This document shows positions 7,890-15,301 of a DNA stretch of 21,894 bases, piece after piece. Position 1 is the stretch's first letter, and every line of letters begins with the position of its first letter. Location: NCBI GenBank assembly GCA_900542005.1, contig UQLW01000043.1, positions 1-21,894 of the forward strand. Direction: 5' to 3'. The translations under genes were made by a program, and so were the position numbers. The notes beneath the pieces were generated by a model. It saw only the letters and a list, made by a program, of their open reading frames with translations. It did no database searches and was not told the origin of the DNA. This stretch comes from an uncultured Eubacteriales bacterium (GTDB lineage: Bacteria > Bacillota > Clostridia > Christensenellales > UMGS416).

Positions 7890-8501
7890 TCACCAGCCCC
7901 CCATATGGATATGACCGTCCGGGCTGCTGTCATATTGCTCCAGGACCAGCTCATCCTCCTTGGGATAGCCAATGCCGATAAAGCACGGCGTCATCCAGCC
8001 CTGCGGCACGCCCAGCGTTTTCAGCACAACGTCGTGTTCTCTGTTCAGCGGAATGCGCAGCGAATAGCCCAGCCCCTCATGAATAGCGGCCAGCATGATA
8101 TTTTCCGCAACGCACCATGCGGTGGTAAGCGGATTGAGCTTGCTCACCCACTCGGCGTTGAGCCTGGCGCACTGAAACAGCGGAACGATCACATAGGGGC
8201 AGTCAACCAGCATGGTATATTGCCGCGGCATGGCGTAAGCGTACATCTTTTGCGCCAGATTCGGGCGCACATAAGTACGGTGGCTATCCACATACCGCTT
8301 GGCAACGGCCTTCGCGTATGCAAAAGCCCGCTCCTTATCCTCGCGCTCATGCAGGACAATAAACTGCCAGCTTCGGTGGTGGTCCCAGGAGGGCGCCTTC
8401 ATACCGGCCCCGAGGATTCTTTTGATTGCCTCAAAGTCAACCGCCCTGTCCGTCCACTCCCGGCTGGTTTTTCTTTGGTTCATCACATCATAAAACTCCA
8501 T
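7890..8501 (-). CDS. Nitroreductase-family flavoprotein (second paralogue)
   Basis: A 203-aa member of the FMN-dependent nitroreductase superfamily, which uses NAD(P)H to reduce nitro groups, quinones or enones; the natural substrate is not predictable. The N-terminus MEFYDVMNQRKTSREW is the FMN-phosphate-binding start typical of the family. KAPSWDHHRSWQFIVL and the late glycine-rich segment CFIGIGYPKEDE fit the fold. The start at 8501 is chosen from AGGGGGCG upstream and from alignment with its neighbour's MEFY start. It lies 23 bp after the first nitroreductase and 2 nt before the radical SAM gene. The two nitroreductases share the MEFYxxxNxR start, spacing and KAPS(S/W)xH motif, so they look like an old tandem duplication that diverged. 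Confidence 0.85.
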   Translation of the reverse strand: MEFYDVMNQRKTSREWTDRAVDFEAIKRILGAGMKAPSWDHHRSWQFIVLHEREDKERAFAYAKAVAKRYVDSHRTYVRPNLAQKMYAYAMPRQYTMLVDCPYVIVPLFQCARLNAEWVSKLNPLTTAWCVAENIMLAAIHEGLGYSLRIPLNREHDVVLKTLGVPQGWMTPCFIGIGYPKEDELVLEQYDSSPDGHIHMGGW

Positions 8502-8524
8502 TGCTTCGCCCCCTATTGGCTGGA

Positions 8525-9124
8525 TTACCATTTATTCCAACGAACCCTGTTTTCCACCGTTGCCTTAACCTGCGAAGGCAATAGCGCATCCCTGGCCGGA
8601 TAACCCAAAATAACCATAGCCGGCAGATAGTAGCCATCGGGAATCTTCATAAACGCTTTGATCTGTTCCGGTTCCTTTTTCACAGGGATATGCACCACTG
8701 ATCCCACCCCCTCGGCGGTGGCGGCCAGGAGCATGTTTTCGATGAGCGCCCATGCTGCACCGTAATCCATCAGGCCATAGCCGTTCTTGTCATTGTCAAA
8801 GGTGTACTTCTGCTTAAAGTAAGGAAGGATCACGCAGGCGGATTCTTCGATCATGCTGCGCTGGCGTGGATAGGCGATCTTAAACATCTCCTGCTGCGGA
8901 GTTTTGGCCTCTTGAATCCGGCAGGGATAGGGACGGACAAATTTTGCCAGCTCCATGATGACAGCCTTCTCCGTCAGCGTCACCAGCTCCCATCTTCTCT
9001 GATGGTTGGAGGAAGGCGCTTTCAGCCCGGCGTCTAAAATCCGCTCCAAGATCTCCCGCGGGATTTCTTTATCTTCAAATTGGCGAATACTTCTTCTCCT
9101 GTTGACGGCTTCGTAAAATTCCAT
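8525..9124 (-). CDS. Nitroreductase-family flavoprotein (first paralogue)
   Basis: A 199-aa FMN-dependent oxidoreductase. The N-terminus MEFYEAVNRRRSIRQF carries the conserved arginines that contact the FMN phosphate. LDAGLKAPSSNHQRRWELV and MVILGYPARDAL complete the signature. The ATG at 9124 has GGGAGGA seven bases upstream and lies 2 nt after the marR stop, so the two genes are translationally linked. An in-frame extension upstream to 9415 exists but overlaps marR and has no family similarity, so I rejected it. MarR-controlled nitroreductases often respond to electrophiles, quinones or nitroaromatics, which suggests a detoxification role; that is inference. Confidence 0.87.
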   Translation of the reverse strand: MEFYEAVNRRRSIRQFEDKEIPREILERILDAGLKAPSSNHQRRWELVTLTEKAVIMELAKFVRPYPCRIQEAKTPQQEMFKIAYPRQRSMIEESACVILPYFKQKYTFDNDKNGYGLMDYGAAWALIENMLLAATAEGVGSVVHIPVKKEPEQIKAFMKIPDGYYLPAMVILGYPARDALLPSQVKATVENRVRWNKW

Positions 9125-9126
9125 TT

Positions 9127-9579
9127 TTAGTCCTCCCTTTCTTGGTTCACCAGCATGGTGAGGTTTTGGGTAAATGTCCTCGATAAAGTGATAAGCTGCT
9201 CTTGCTGCTCTGCGGTAAACATCGACATCGCCGTGTCCTCCGCCCATGTGATATGGCGAACCACCTTTTCGCAATACGCCCGCCCTGCCTCTGTCATCCT
9301 TACGATTTTGTTTCGCTTGTTCTCCGGCATCTCCGCAACGGTCACATAGCGGTCGGCCAAAAGGTTTTTGACGATTAAGTTCACGGTTTGCTTTGACTGA
9401 AAGGTCCGCCCGCATATCTCCGTCTGGGTCATTCCATCCTTTGCGTAAAAGAGCGCGTTCACGACCAAAAGTGTTTTCATCATCATGCCGTGGCGTTTGG
9501 CGTATTCGTCATATAGGGCAAACTGCTCATCCCTGAATTTGCAATACAGATATGCGTTTTTCTTATCTTCCTTGGTCAT
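9127..9579 (-). CDS. MarR-family transcriptional regulator
   Basis: A 150-aa winged-helix repressor. The dimerisation helices are at the ends. The DNA-binding core spans about residues 45-105: MTQTEICGRTFQSKQTVNLI is the helix-turn-helix, and AEMPENKRNKIVRMTEAG is the wing followed by the conserved TEAG. It is the first gene of the operon that continues through two nitroreductases, a radical SAM enzyme and mutM. A perfect GGTCAA-N4-TTGACC inverted repeat lies 29 bases upstream of the start, at the predicted transcription start, which fits autorepression. Cysteines within the HTH (EIC) and after the wing (AYCEK) could be redox sensors but may be incidental. A weak GGACGGTGAAGT precedes the ATG, so there is no strong Shine-Dalgarno site. 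Confidence 0.9.
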   Translation of the reverse strand: MTKEDKKNAYLYCKFRDEQFALYDEYAKRHGMMMKTLLVVNALFYAKDGMTQTEICGRTFQSKQTVNLIVKNLLADRYVTVAEMPENKRNKIVRMTEAGRAYCEKVVRHITWAEDTAMSMFTAEQQEQLITLSRTFTQNLTMLVNQERED

Positions 9580-9608
9580 ACTTCACCGTCCTTGGTCCAT
9601 TTATTTAC

Positions 9609-9624
9609 GGTCAATTTATTGACC
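9609..9624 (-). promoter_or_regulatory. MarR-type operator
   Basis: Perfect inverted repeat GGTCAA-TTTA-TTGACC. The flanks TTA/TAA extend the symmetry to about 24 bp with one mismatch. It covers the predicted transcription start of the marR operon, so bound repressor would block initiation. Palindromes of this size and AT-rich centre are typical MarR sites. Confidence 0.75.
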
Positions 9625-9630
9625 ATAAGA

Positions 9631-9659
9631 AATATAGCATACTTCCCATGCTATTTCAA
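9631..9659 (-). promoter_or_regulatory. Sigma-70 promoter of the marR operon
   Basis: Minus-strand -35 TTGAAA (9654-9659), exactly 17 bp, then -10 TATATT (9631-9636) preceded by TGC, an extended -10. This is one of the best promoter matches in the window. It serves marR, both nitroreductases, the radical SAM gene and mutM. Confidence 0.8.
9635..9653 (-). promoter_or_regulatory. Second inverted repeat inside the marR promoter spacer
   Basis: TAGCAT-N7-ATGCTA fills the space between the -35 and -10 hexamers. It differs in sequence from the GGTCAA repeat just downstream, so a second regulator may bind here; chance symmetry is not excluded. Confidence 0.45.
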
Positions 9660-9985
9660 GTCCCAAAACATAACCGGCGAGGGTATGCCCATAGGGGCGA
9701 AGGGCAAGGGGCAGGCCATGCAGCTATATGCCCATATTGACGGTTTGGGCGGGACGCTGCCCTGTCAAAACGCTTGTTGAGGGATAGACCGCGATTCCCG
9801 AAGGCCGCCGTACCGGCCGCGCGCCCTGCGGGCGCTGGAAGGTGTGGAATAGGCAAAGGAAAACCCCATGCAAATGGTTGGCCCATTCACACAGGGTTGC
9901 CTCGTTTCTCCCGCCCCTGGCATGGTTTGTATTGGGGCAATGCTCCTTTTTGCCCATGGCCTTGGGGTATCTTTTTTCCTGCGGT
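9660..9985. other. Intergenic stretch without a recognisable gene
   Basis: 326 bases between the marR promoter and the end of the membrane-protein gene. A minus-strand frame of 77 codons crosses it, but it lacks a ribosome binding site and any domain. The only clear structure is a GCGCCC-TGC-GGGCGC hairpin at 9821-9835. I see no convincing terminator for the membrane-protein gene, although GGGCA/TGCCC arms occur within 60 bases of its stop. Confidence 0.5.
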
Positions 9986-10987
9986 TTATCCCTCCTGGCG
10001 GCGCGGCTTATCCTCCGGCGGCTCTGCCTCCTGCCGCTCCAGGCGCTGGGCGGCCTGCAGCTCCTCCCTGCGATGCGCTTCCTCCACCGCCAGCATCTGC
10101 GCCTCCGCCTGGCGGGCGGCCTCCTCCAGCTCGCGTTTCTCCGCCTCCAGCTGCAGCGCCTCCTGCGCCGCCTCCTTGGCTCTGGCTATAGCAAGCCTTG
10201 CCTCCTGCTGGGCGCGCTGGGCCTGCTCGGCCTGGCGCTGGGCGGCTTCCGCCACCTTTTTGGCCCGCTCCTCCGCCTCCCTGGCCGCGAGCTCGGCCTG
10301 GCGCTTTTCCTCGGCCTGCCGCATGGCCCTGACCAGGTCCACATGCTCCGAATGGGACAGCCAGATGAGGATCATAAACAGCAGCACGCACATCCCCACC
10401 GAGAATACCACCTCCAGCAAACCGGAGGAGCCGGTGAGGAACATGAGCACCGCCGATACCAGCACCATGCTGTTGAGCGCCCACAGGGCCCGCTTGTATA
10501 CGCCGCGGTCGCACTTGGCCAGATAAAATACGAACAGATACATAGTCAGCACCATGACAATGGGCGCCAGCATAGCGAAAAAGTTATGCATCTCGGCGGC
10601 GCGGGGCCATATCTCCGGCACAAAGGGCAGCAGCACCGTGATAATGAGCATGGCGCAGGCCGCAAAGAGCATACGCCGCACCCGCTTGTTGGTAAACTTG
10701 GTCAGCATAAACAGGTAGCTGGTAAAGCCCAGGTAAAACACCCCGGACACCACGCCCCACAGCACAAGGCCCCGGTAGCCGCCCATATATCCGCCGATAT
10801 ACGACATATTCTGGGTAATCAGGTCGGCCCTCGTCGCATACAGGATCGTATAAATCGGGATAATCACCAGAGCCATAAGCCCATAGAAAAGCCCTGCGCG
10901 CTTAAGCCGCCGCAGGTATTTCTCCCGCTGCACCGGATCTTCCTCTGGCAGTACCGGCGTCTTTTTCTCTTTCTTATCCAGGGCCAT
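9986..10987 (-). CDS. Six-TM membrane protein with long cytoplasmic coiled coil, unknown function
   Basis: A 333-aa protein I cannot name. After a charged N-terminus come six predicted transmembrane helices at about residues 31-50, 73-96, 106-124, 135-157, 167-185 and 189-210. The pattern (NMSYIGG, then MHNFFAML between helices 3 and 4) is loosely reminiscent of DUF998 or Frag1/DRAM-like proteins. From residue 213 to near 325 the sequence is an almost uninterrupted run of Glu, Arg, Ala and Gln in heptad spacing, such as KRQAELAAREAEERAKKVAE. This predicts a long helical coiled coil on the same side as the N-terminus. The ATG at 10987 has GGAGG eight bases upstream. It is a single-gene unit divergent from the NUDIX operon. 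Coding is secure; function is open. Confidence 0.85.
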   Translation of the reverse strand: MALDKKEKKTPVLPEEDPVQREKYLRRLKRAGLFYGLMALVIIPIYTILYATRADLITQNMSYIGGYMGGYRGLVLWGVVSGVFYLGFTSYLFMLTKFTNKRVRRMLFAACAMLIITVLLPFVPEIWPRAAEMHNFFAMLAPIVMVLTMYLFVFYLAKCDRGVYKRALWALNSMVLVSAVLMFLTGSSGLLEVVFSVGMCVLLFMILIWLSHSEHVDLVRAMRQAEEKRQAELAAREAEERAKKVAEAAQRQAEQAQRAQQEARLAIARAKEAAQEALQLEAEKRELEEAARQAEAQMLAVEEAHRREELQAAQRLERQEAEPPEDKPRRQEG

Positions 10988-11117
10988 CCAATCGCCTCCA
11001 TCCCTCAATGGTTTTACTTTATCACGAGCTGTCCCGGCCCGCAAAGCATTCCCGTTACAGTATGCCTTTTTTTCGCTGAATCCATCAGTTTTCCCGATAA
11101 CAGCCTTCCCCGCTTTC

Positions 11118-11147
11118 TTGACAGTCCCAGGCGCAAGGCCTTACACT
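11118..11147 (+). promoter_or_regulatory. Promoter of the NUDIX-sulfatase-Nif3 operon
   Basis: Perfect -35 TTGACA (11118-11123), 18 bp, then a weaker -10 TACACT (11142-11147), 26 bases before the first start codon. Confidence 0.6.
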
Positions 11148-11172
11148 TTATAAAAACGGAAGGAGCGTCCAA

Positions 11173-11664
11173 ATGCTGCGCAACATGACCAGCCTCTATA
11201 TTCAGCATCAGGATGAGGTGCTGCTGCTGTACCGGATTGGCTCCCGGGTCATCGAGCCCTCCTGGGTCGGCATTGGGGGGCATTTCGAGCCCCAGGAGGT
11301 CAACGATCCGCGGGCCTGTGTCCTGCGGGAGCTTAGGGAGGAAACCGGGCTGACCGAAGCCCTCCTGGAGGATCTCCGGCTGCGGTATGTCTCCCTGCGC
11401 CATAACGGCGCGGAGCTTCGGCAGAATTTCTACTTTTTTGCCCGGCTTCGCGGGGAAAAGCCATCCCTCTCCTGCACCGAGGGCCGCCTGCGCTGGGTGA
11501 AGTGGGAGCTCGTCCCCTCGCTGCCCATGCCCATTACCGCCCGCAACTGCGTCGAGCACTACCTGCGGCAGGGCCGCCTGGATACCCGCCTGTATGGGAT
11601 TATGCGTAACACCGGCACGGAGCTGCCGGTTATCACGCCCTTAACCTTAGGAGAGGAAAGCTGA
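11173..11664 (+). CDS. NUDIX hydrolase
   Basis: A 163-aa pyrophosphohydrolase. The Nudix box runs from G36 to L60: GHFEPQE, then RELREETGL with R52, E53, E56, E57 and G59 in place. The spacer between the first glutamate and RE is nine residues instead of the usual seven. The overall form (VLLLYRIGSRVIEPSWVGIG) resembles 8-oxo-dGTP diphosphatase-like housecleaning enzymes, but Nudix substrates cannot be assigned from the box alone. GGAAGGAG lies six to seven bases upstream of the ATG. Its TGA overlaps the sulfatase ATG by one base (TGATG), so the two are translationally coupled in the same operon. Confidence 0.88.
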   Translation: MLRNMTSLYIQHQDEVLLLYRIGSRVIEPSWVGIGGHFEPQEVNDPRACVLRELREETGLTEALLEDLRLRYVSLRHNGAELRQNFYFFARLRGEKPSLSCTEGRLRWVKWELVPSLPMPITARNCVEHYLRQGRLDTRLYGIMRNTGTELPVITPLTLGEES

Positions 11665-13061
11665 TGGAAAACAGACAAAATCTTTTGGTCATCATGGTCG
11701 ACCAGCTCCGCTACGACTGCCTGGGCTTTACCGGCTGCCCTGCCGCAAGCACGCCTCATCTTGACCGGCTGGCCCGGGAAGGTGCCTGGTTCGACCGGGC
11801 CTATACCAGCCTGCCCTCCTGCTGCCCCGCCCGCCAGAGCTTCCTCACCGGGCTGCGTCCGGAGCAGCTGGGCGCTCACTGGAATTTCGACATCACCCTG
11901 CCGGTGGCTTCCATCACGCCGGAGCGCTTCACCTGGACCCAGGCGCTGAAGCGCCAGGGCTACCGCATGGGCTATGTGGGCAAGTGGCATGTTTCGCCGG
12001 ACTATACGCCCCTAGACTTTGGATATGACGCCTATATCCCCGAATCCAGCCACCTTGACCATCTGCATGAAAAGTATCCCGACCTGCAATACCGGGAACC
12101 CTTCCTGGGAGAGCCCGATCCCCTTCCCCTGGAGGATACTGCGACCCATTACCTGGCCCAAAGGGCAATGGATATGATGGAGGATATGGCGGCCCAGGGC
12201 GGGCCCTGGCACCTGCGTTTCGATTTGTCCGAGCCGCACCTGCCCTGCCGCCCCGCCGTCCCCTTCTCCGGCCGGGTCGATCCCGCTTCGCTGGAACCCT
12301 GGGGCAGCTTCTCTGAGGATTTCCACAAAAAGCCCTATATCCAGGCCCAGCAGCCGGTCAGCTGGGGCCTGGAAGCCATGACCTGGGCCGACTGGGCGCC
12401 AGTCGTGGCCCGGTATCACGAAGCGGTCAGCCAGATGGATGACGCCGTGGGGCGGCTGCTGGATAAGCTCCGGGCGCTGGGCCAGGAGGAGCATACCGTG
12501 GTGCTTTTCACCACGGACCACGGCGACATGGGCGGCAGCCACCGCATGATCGATAAGCACTATGTCCTCTATGAGGACGTAACCCATGTGCCCATGATCC
12601 TGAAGGTGCCGGGCCGCACCCGGCCCGGCCAGCGGGTGCAGGGCTTTACCTGCCATACCCTGGATCTTGCGCCCACCCTGTTGGAATGGATGGGCGCAGA
12701 AATCCCTGACACGCTGCAGGGGCAAAGCCTGTGGCCTCTGATCGCCGGGGAAGCCCAAGCCGGGCGGGACCATGTGATTTCCAGCGGCAACGGGCAGCAG
12801 TTCGGCCTCTATTGCCAGCGGATGCTGCGGGAGGAGCGGTATAAATATATCTGGAACCTGACGGACGCCGACGAGCTTTACGATCTCGAACAGGACCCCT
12901 GGGAGCTGGACAACCGGATTGACGATCCGGCCCTTACGGCCACGCTGGCCCGCATGCGCCGCAGGCTGTATGAGAGCTTGGCCCGGGCCCGCGACCCGCT
13001 GGCCGGCATGTGGACAGCCCGTCAGCTGCTGGAGGGGAAAAAGCTGGGGCCCCGCCCATGA
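11664..13061 (+). CDS. Type I sulfatase / phosphonate-monoester-hydrolase family
   Basis: A 465-aa cytoplasmic enzyme of the alkaline phosphatase superfamily that hydrolyses sulfate (or phosphonate/phosphate) esters. C53 in CCPAR fits the CxPxR motif in which cysteine is oxidised to formylglycine. Metal and active-site residues are visible: D13-Q14 in VDQLRYD, R57, K107 and H109 in GKWHV, and D285-H286 in TTDHGDMGG. The C-terminal domain has YKYIWNLTDADELYDLEQDP, typical of the family. There is no signal peptide, so the substrate must be imported or intracellular. An anaerobe would need the radical SAM maturase anSME, which is not in this window. The start overlaps the NUDIX stop. The gene is followed 16 bp later by the Nif3-like gene. 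Confidence 0.9.
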   Translation: MENRQNLLVIMVDQLRYDCLGFTGCPAASTPHLDRLAREGAWFDRAYTSLPSCCPARQSFLTGLRPEQLGAHWNFDITLPVASITPERFTWTQALKRQGYRMGYVGKWHVSPDYTPLDFGYDAYIPESSHLDHLHEKYPDLQYREPFLGEPDPLPLEDTATHYLAQRAMDMMEDMAAQGGPWHLRFDLSEPHLPCRPAVPFSGRVDPASLEPWGSFSEDFHKKPYIQAQQPVSWGLEAMTWADWAPVVARYHEAVSQMDDAVGRLLDKLRALGQEEHTVVLFTTDHGDMGGSHRMIDKHYVLYEDVTHVPMILKVPGRTRPGQRVQGFTCHTLDLAPTLLEWMGAEIPDTLQGQSLWPLIAGEAQAGRDHVISSGNGQQFGLYCQRMLREERYKYIWNLTDADELYDLEQDPWELDNRIDDPALTATLARMRRRLYESLARARDPLAGMWTARQLLEGKKLGPRP

Positions 13062-13077
13062 CAAGAGGAGGAAGCCT

Positions 13078-13896
13078 ATGACCTGCAAAGAACTGCTAAA
13101 CCGGATTGTGGCCAAAGCCGACTGGTTTGACAAAAGCAGCACCGTGGATCAGATCCTTTTCGGCGACCCGGATAAGCCGGTAAGCCGGGTACTCGTGACC
13201 TGGCAGGCCGATCTGGATACCATCGAGCAGGCCGCTGCCGGCGGCTACGACGCCATGATGGTCCATGAGCCGCTTTTGTATACCCATGCCCATGAGCAGG
13301 AAAACCTGAAAAACTGGATTCCCGGCGTACGGGAGGGCGCGCTGCGCCGGCGCATGGAGCGGCTGGCCCAGGCCGGGCTTACGGTGATCCGCAATCACGA
13401 TACCTGGGACCGCATGCCCGAGGTGGGCATTCCCTTTGCCTGGGCGCGGTTCCTGGGCCTTTCCGGCCGCCCTGACGCCACCGACTATCAGGGATATGAG
13501 CATGCCTACGACATGGAGCCGGTTACCGCCGGCGCGCTGGCCCGCCGTATCGCGCAGCGCACCCGGAACCTGGGCGAGCCCGTCGTACAGCTTCTGGGGG
13601 ATCCGGAACGCCGCGTCACCCGCCTGGGGCTTGGCACCGGCTGCGCCTGCTGGGTAGACGGCTACCGCCGCATGGGCTGCCAGGCCGGCATCGTGGTGGA
13701 CGACGGCCAGCTGTATTGGCGGGATTTCTGCTATGCCAAGGATGAGGGAATATCCCTGATCCGGGTGCTGCACGCCACCAGCGAGGAGCCGGGCATGGTG
13801 ACCATGGCCGAATGGCTGAACCGCCAGGGCTGGGGGGTGACGGCCGATTATGCGCCCTTCCATACGCAGATGCGCTGGATTGACGCCGGCCGCTAG
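13078..13896 (+). CDS. Nif3-like (DUF34) dinuclear metal-centre protein
   Basis: 272 aa; a distant member of the Nif3/DUF34 family, conserved proteins that bind two metal ions and whose reaction is debated. Family landmarks can be placed: VHEPLLYTH at residues 62-70 in place of the usual HHP, NHDTWD at 106-111 in place of HTNxD, and H232/E236 in LHATSEEPGM, equivalent to the final metal ligands. The second histidine of HHP is replaced by glutamate (E64). AAGAGGAGGAA precedes the ATG at 13078, which I prefer over an open frame extending into the sulfatase. It is the last gene of the NUDIX-sulfatase operon and is followed by a strong terminator. Family placement is reasonably sure; function is not. 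Confidence 0.72.
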   Translation: MTCKELLNRIVAKADWFDKSSTVDQILFGDPDKPVSRVLVTWQADLDTIEQAAAGGYDAMMVHEPLLYTHAHEQENLKNWIPGVREGALRRRMERLAQAGLTVIRNHDTWDRMPEVGIPFAWARFLGLSGRPDATDYQGYEHAYDMEPVTAGALARRIAQRTRNLGEPVVQLLGDPERRVTRLGLGTGCACWVDGYRRMGCQAGIVVDDGQLYWRDFCYAKDEGISLIRVLHATSEEPGMVTMAEWLNRQGWGVTADYAPFHTQMRWIDAGR

Positions 13897-13910
13897 CCTC
13901 AGCCGATGGA

Positions 13911-13953
13911 ACAAGGCCATGGAGAGCAAAGTGTCTCCATGGCCTTGTTTTTT
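13911..13953 (+). terminator. Intrinsic terminator of the NUDIX-sulfatase-Nif3 operon
   Basis: Perfect 15-bp stem (arms 13911-13925 and 13934-13948, ACAAGGCCATGGAGA and its complement) with an 8-nt loop, followed on the plus strand by TTTTTT. It begins 14 bases after the Nif3-like stop codon. Confidence 0.95.
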
Positions 13954-13969
13954 GTGGGGCTCATATCCG

Positions 13970-14707
13970 CTATTCCGCCTGAGCCCAGGCCAGAAGCCGC
14001 GCCCGCTCCTGGTTCGGCGCGCCGCGCAGACGCGCCCCAGCCACTACCGGCAGCCAGTCAAGCACCCTCTGGGGAGCGCATTCTGCCTGTGTGCAATAGG
14101 CATCCAGGTATTGCTCTGCCGCCCAGCCATCATACAGGGCATATATCATATAGCTCCTGCAGGCGTCTGCCTCCAGGCAGCCCAGGGCGGCATCCACCCA
14201 GTCGATCACGGTATGGCGGCCCTGGTGCACGATGATGTTACCGCCATGGAAATCGCCATGGCAGAGGCAATCGCCCTCCGGCAGCTTCTCCAGCCGCTGC
14301 CAAAGCCGCCGGACAGCGCTGCCGCTCAATCCCGGTGCGCCGCTGAGCTTTGACCGGAGCACGTCCTTCACGCGGGTGGGCAGATAGGGCCGCTGCCGGT
14401 GGACGCGGCGCTGCAGGTTTGCCAGCTCCTCCAGGCGCCGGGCGGCTTCTGCCGGGCAGGCCTGCATCATGCGGTTCATATCAGTCCCCTCGATATACTC
14501 CATCTGGATCACCGGATGCCCCTGATAGTCCGACACACTGTATACGGCTGCGACAGGCAGGCCTGTAGCCGCCACCTGAGTGGTGATGGCCGCTTCAAAG
14601 AAGGCCTCGGCCCTGCTCTCCGGCCGGTGGAACAGCTTATAGGCGTAGGGCCCGTCCCGGTATACGTCGGCCTGGGCGCCCCGGCCAATGCACGGCTTAT
14701 CCTTCAT
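13970..14707 (-). CDS. Aminoglycoside phosphotransferase/choline kinase-fold protein
   Basis: A 245-aa protein with the small-molecule kinase fold of the APH family. K24 in YAYKLFHRP is the expected ATP-binding lysine. The catalytic loop is CHGDFHGGN, with D152 as base and N157, and IDW with D169 is the metal-binding aspartate. GRGAQADVYRDG at the start matches the glycine-rich loop region. Such proteins phosphorylate sugars, amines or antibiotics; drug resistance should not be assumed, since the family includes many housekeeping kinases. GAGGAGGGCGGG precedes the ATG. It lies 52 bp downstream of nrdG with no terminator between them, so it may share the nrdDG transcript. Confidence 0.85.
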   Translation of the reverse strand: MKDKPCIGRGAQADVYRDGPYAYKLFHRPESRAEAFFEAAITTQVAATGLPVAAVYSVSDYQGHPVIQMEYIEGTDMNRMMQACPAEAARRLEELANLQRRVHRQRPYLPTRVKDVLRSKLSGAPGLSGSAVRRLWQRLEKLPEGDCLCHGDFHGGNIIVHQGRHTVIDWVDAALGCLEADACRSYMIYALYDGWAAEQYLDAYCTQAECAPQRVLDWLPVVAGARLRGAPNQERARLLAWAQAE

Positions 14708-14759
14708 CCCGCCCTCCTCAGTCTAATGCGACGCGCTTAGAGGCAAACGCGCCTCCAGC

Positions 14760-15281
14760 CTACCGGTCCCACAGCACGATACGGCCCTGCGACCGGGTGC
14801 GGGGCATATCGATCAGCCGCTGGTTGGCGGACCCCCGGAAGCGCAGGGAAAGATCCTTTTGCGCCTCCACGAAGCGCCCGTCCACCAGAACGTCGATCAG
14901 CCCCAGCATGGGCTCCGTCGCCTCGCAATGGGCATGGCTTCCCGGCGTGCAAAGCTCCTCCAGGGTGAACCCGGAAAAGGCCCAGATGGTTTTCTGCGGG
15001 TAGCGCCCGCGCACCCGCCGCAGGAAGGGCAGCAGGGCCCGCTGGTTCTCCGGCTCAAAGGGCTCCCCGCCCAGCAGCGTCAGCCCGTTGATATATTCCG
15101 GCTCCAGCAGATGAAGAAGCCGCTCCTCCTCTGCCTGCGTAAAGGGCTGCCCATATTCAAAATCCCAGGTTTCCGGCTGAAAGCAGTGCTCGCAGCGGTT
15201 GGTGCAGCCCGAGACGAACAGCGTGACCCGCACGCCCTCGCCGTTGGCAATGTCGCAGTTTTTGATCTCGCCAAAGTGCAT
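14760..15281 (-). CDS. nrdG: Anaerobic ribonucleotide reductase activating protein NrdG
   Basis: A 173-aa radical SAM activase that installs the glycyl radical on NrdD under anaerobic conditions. The 4Fe-4S motif is CTNRCEHC, with C26, C30 and C33 in CxxxCxxC spacing. FGEIKNCDIANGEGVRVTLF at the N-terminus and TLLGGEPFEPEN are typical of NrdG. The start at 15281 is preceded by GGGAGGGAG; an upstream in-frame start at 15305 would bury this site, so I rejected it. It follows nrdD by 60 bases, a gap that contains a strong stem-loop. The pairing with nrdD makes the assignment secure. Confidence 0.95.
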   Translation of the reverse strand: MHFGEIKNCDIANGEGVRVTLFVSGCTNRCEHCFQPETWDFEYGQPFTQAEEERLLHLLEPEYINGLTLLGGEPFEPENQRALLPFLRRVRGRYPQKTIWAFSGFTLEELCTPGSHAHCEATEPMLGLIDVLVDGRFVEAQKDLSLRFRGSANQRLIDMPRTRSQGRIVLWDR

Positions 15282-15301
15282 GGTTTCTCCCTCCCTGGCC
15301 A

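Noticed and set aside
8525..9415. N-terminally extended form of the first nitroreductase
   Set aside because: The extra ~97 residues overlap marR in another frame; the ATG at 9124 has a strong ribosome site and begins at the family's conserved start.
9724..9957. 77-codon minus-strand frame in the intergenic stretch
   Set aside because: No ribosome site, no recognisable domain, and it overlaps similar frames of equal length.
13970..14707. Antibiotic-resistance aminoglycoside kinase
   Set aside because: Only fold-level motifs are present, and the context is nucleotide reduction; resistance cannot be claimed from the sequence.
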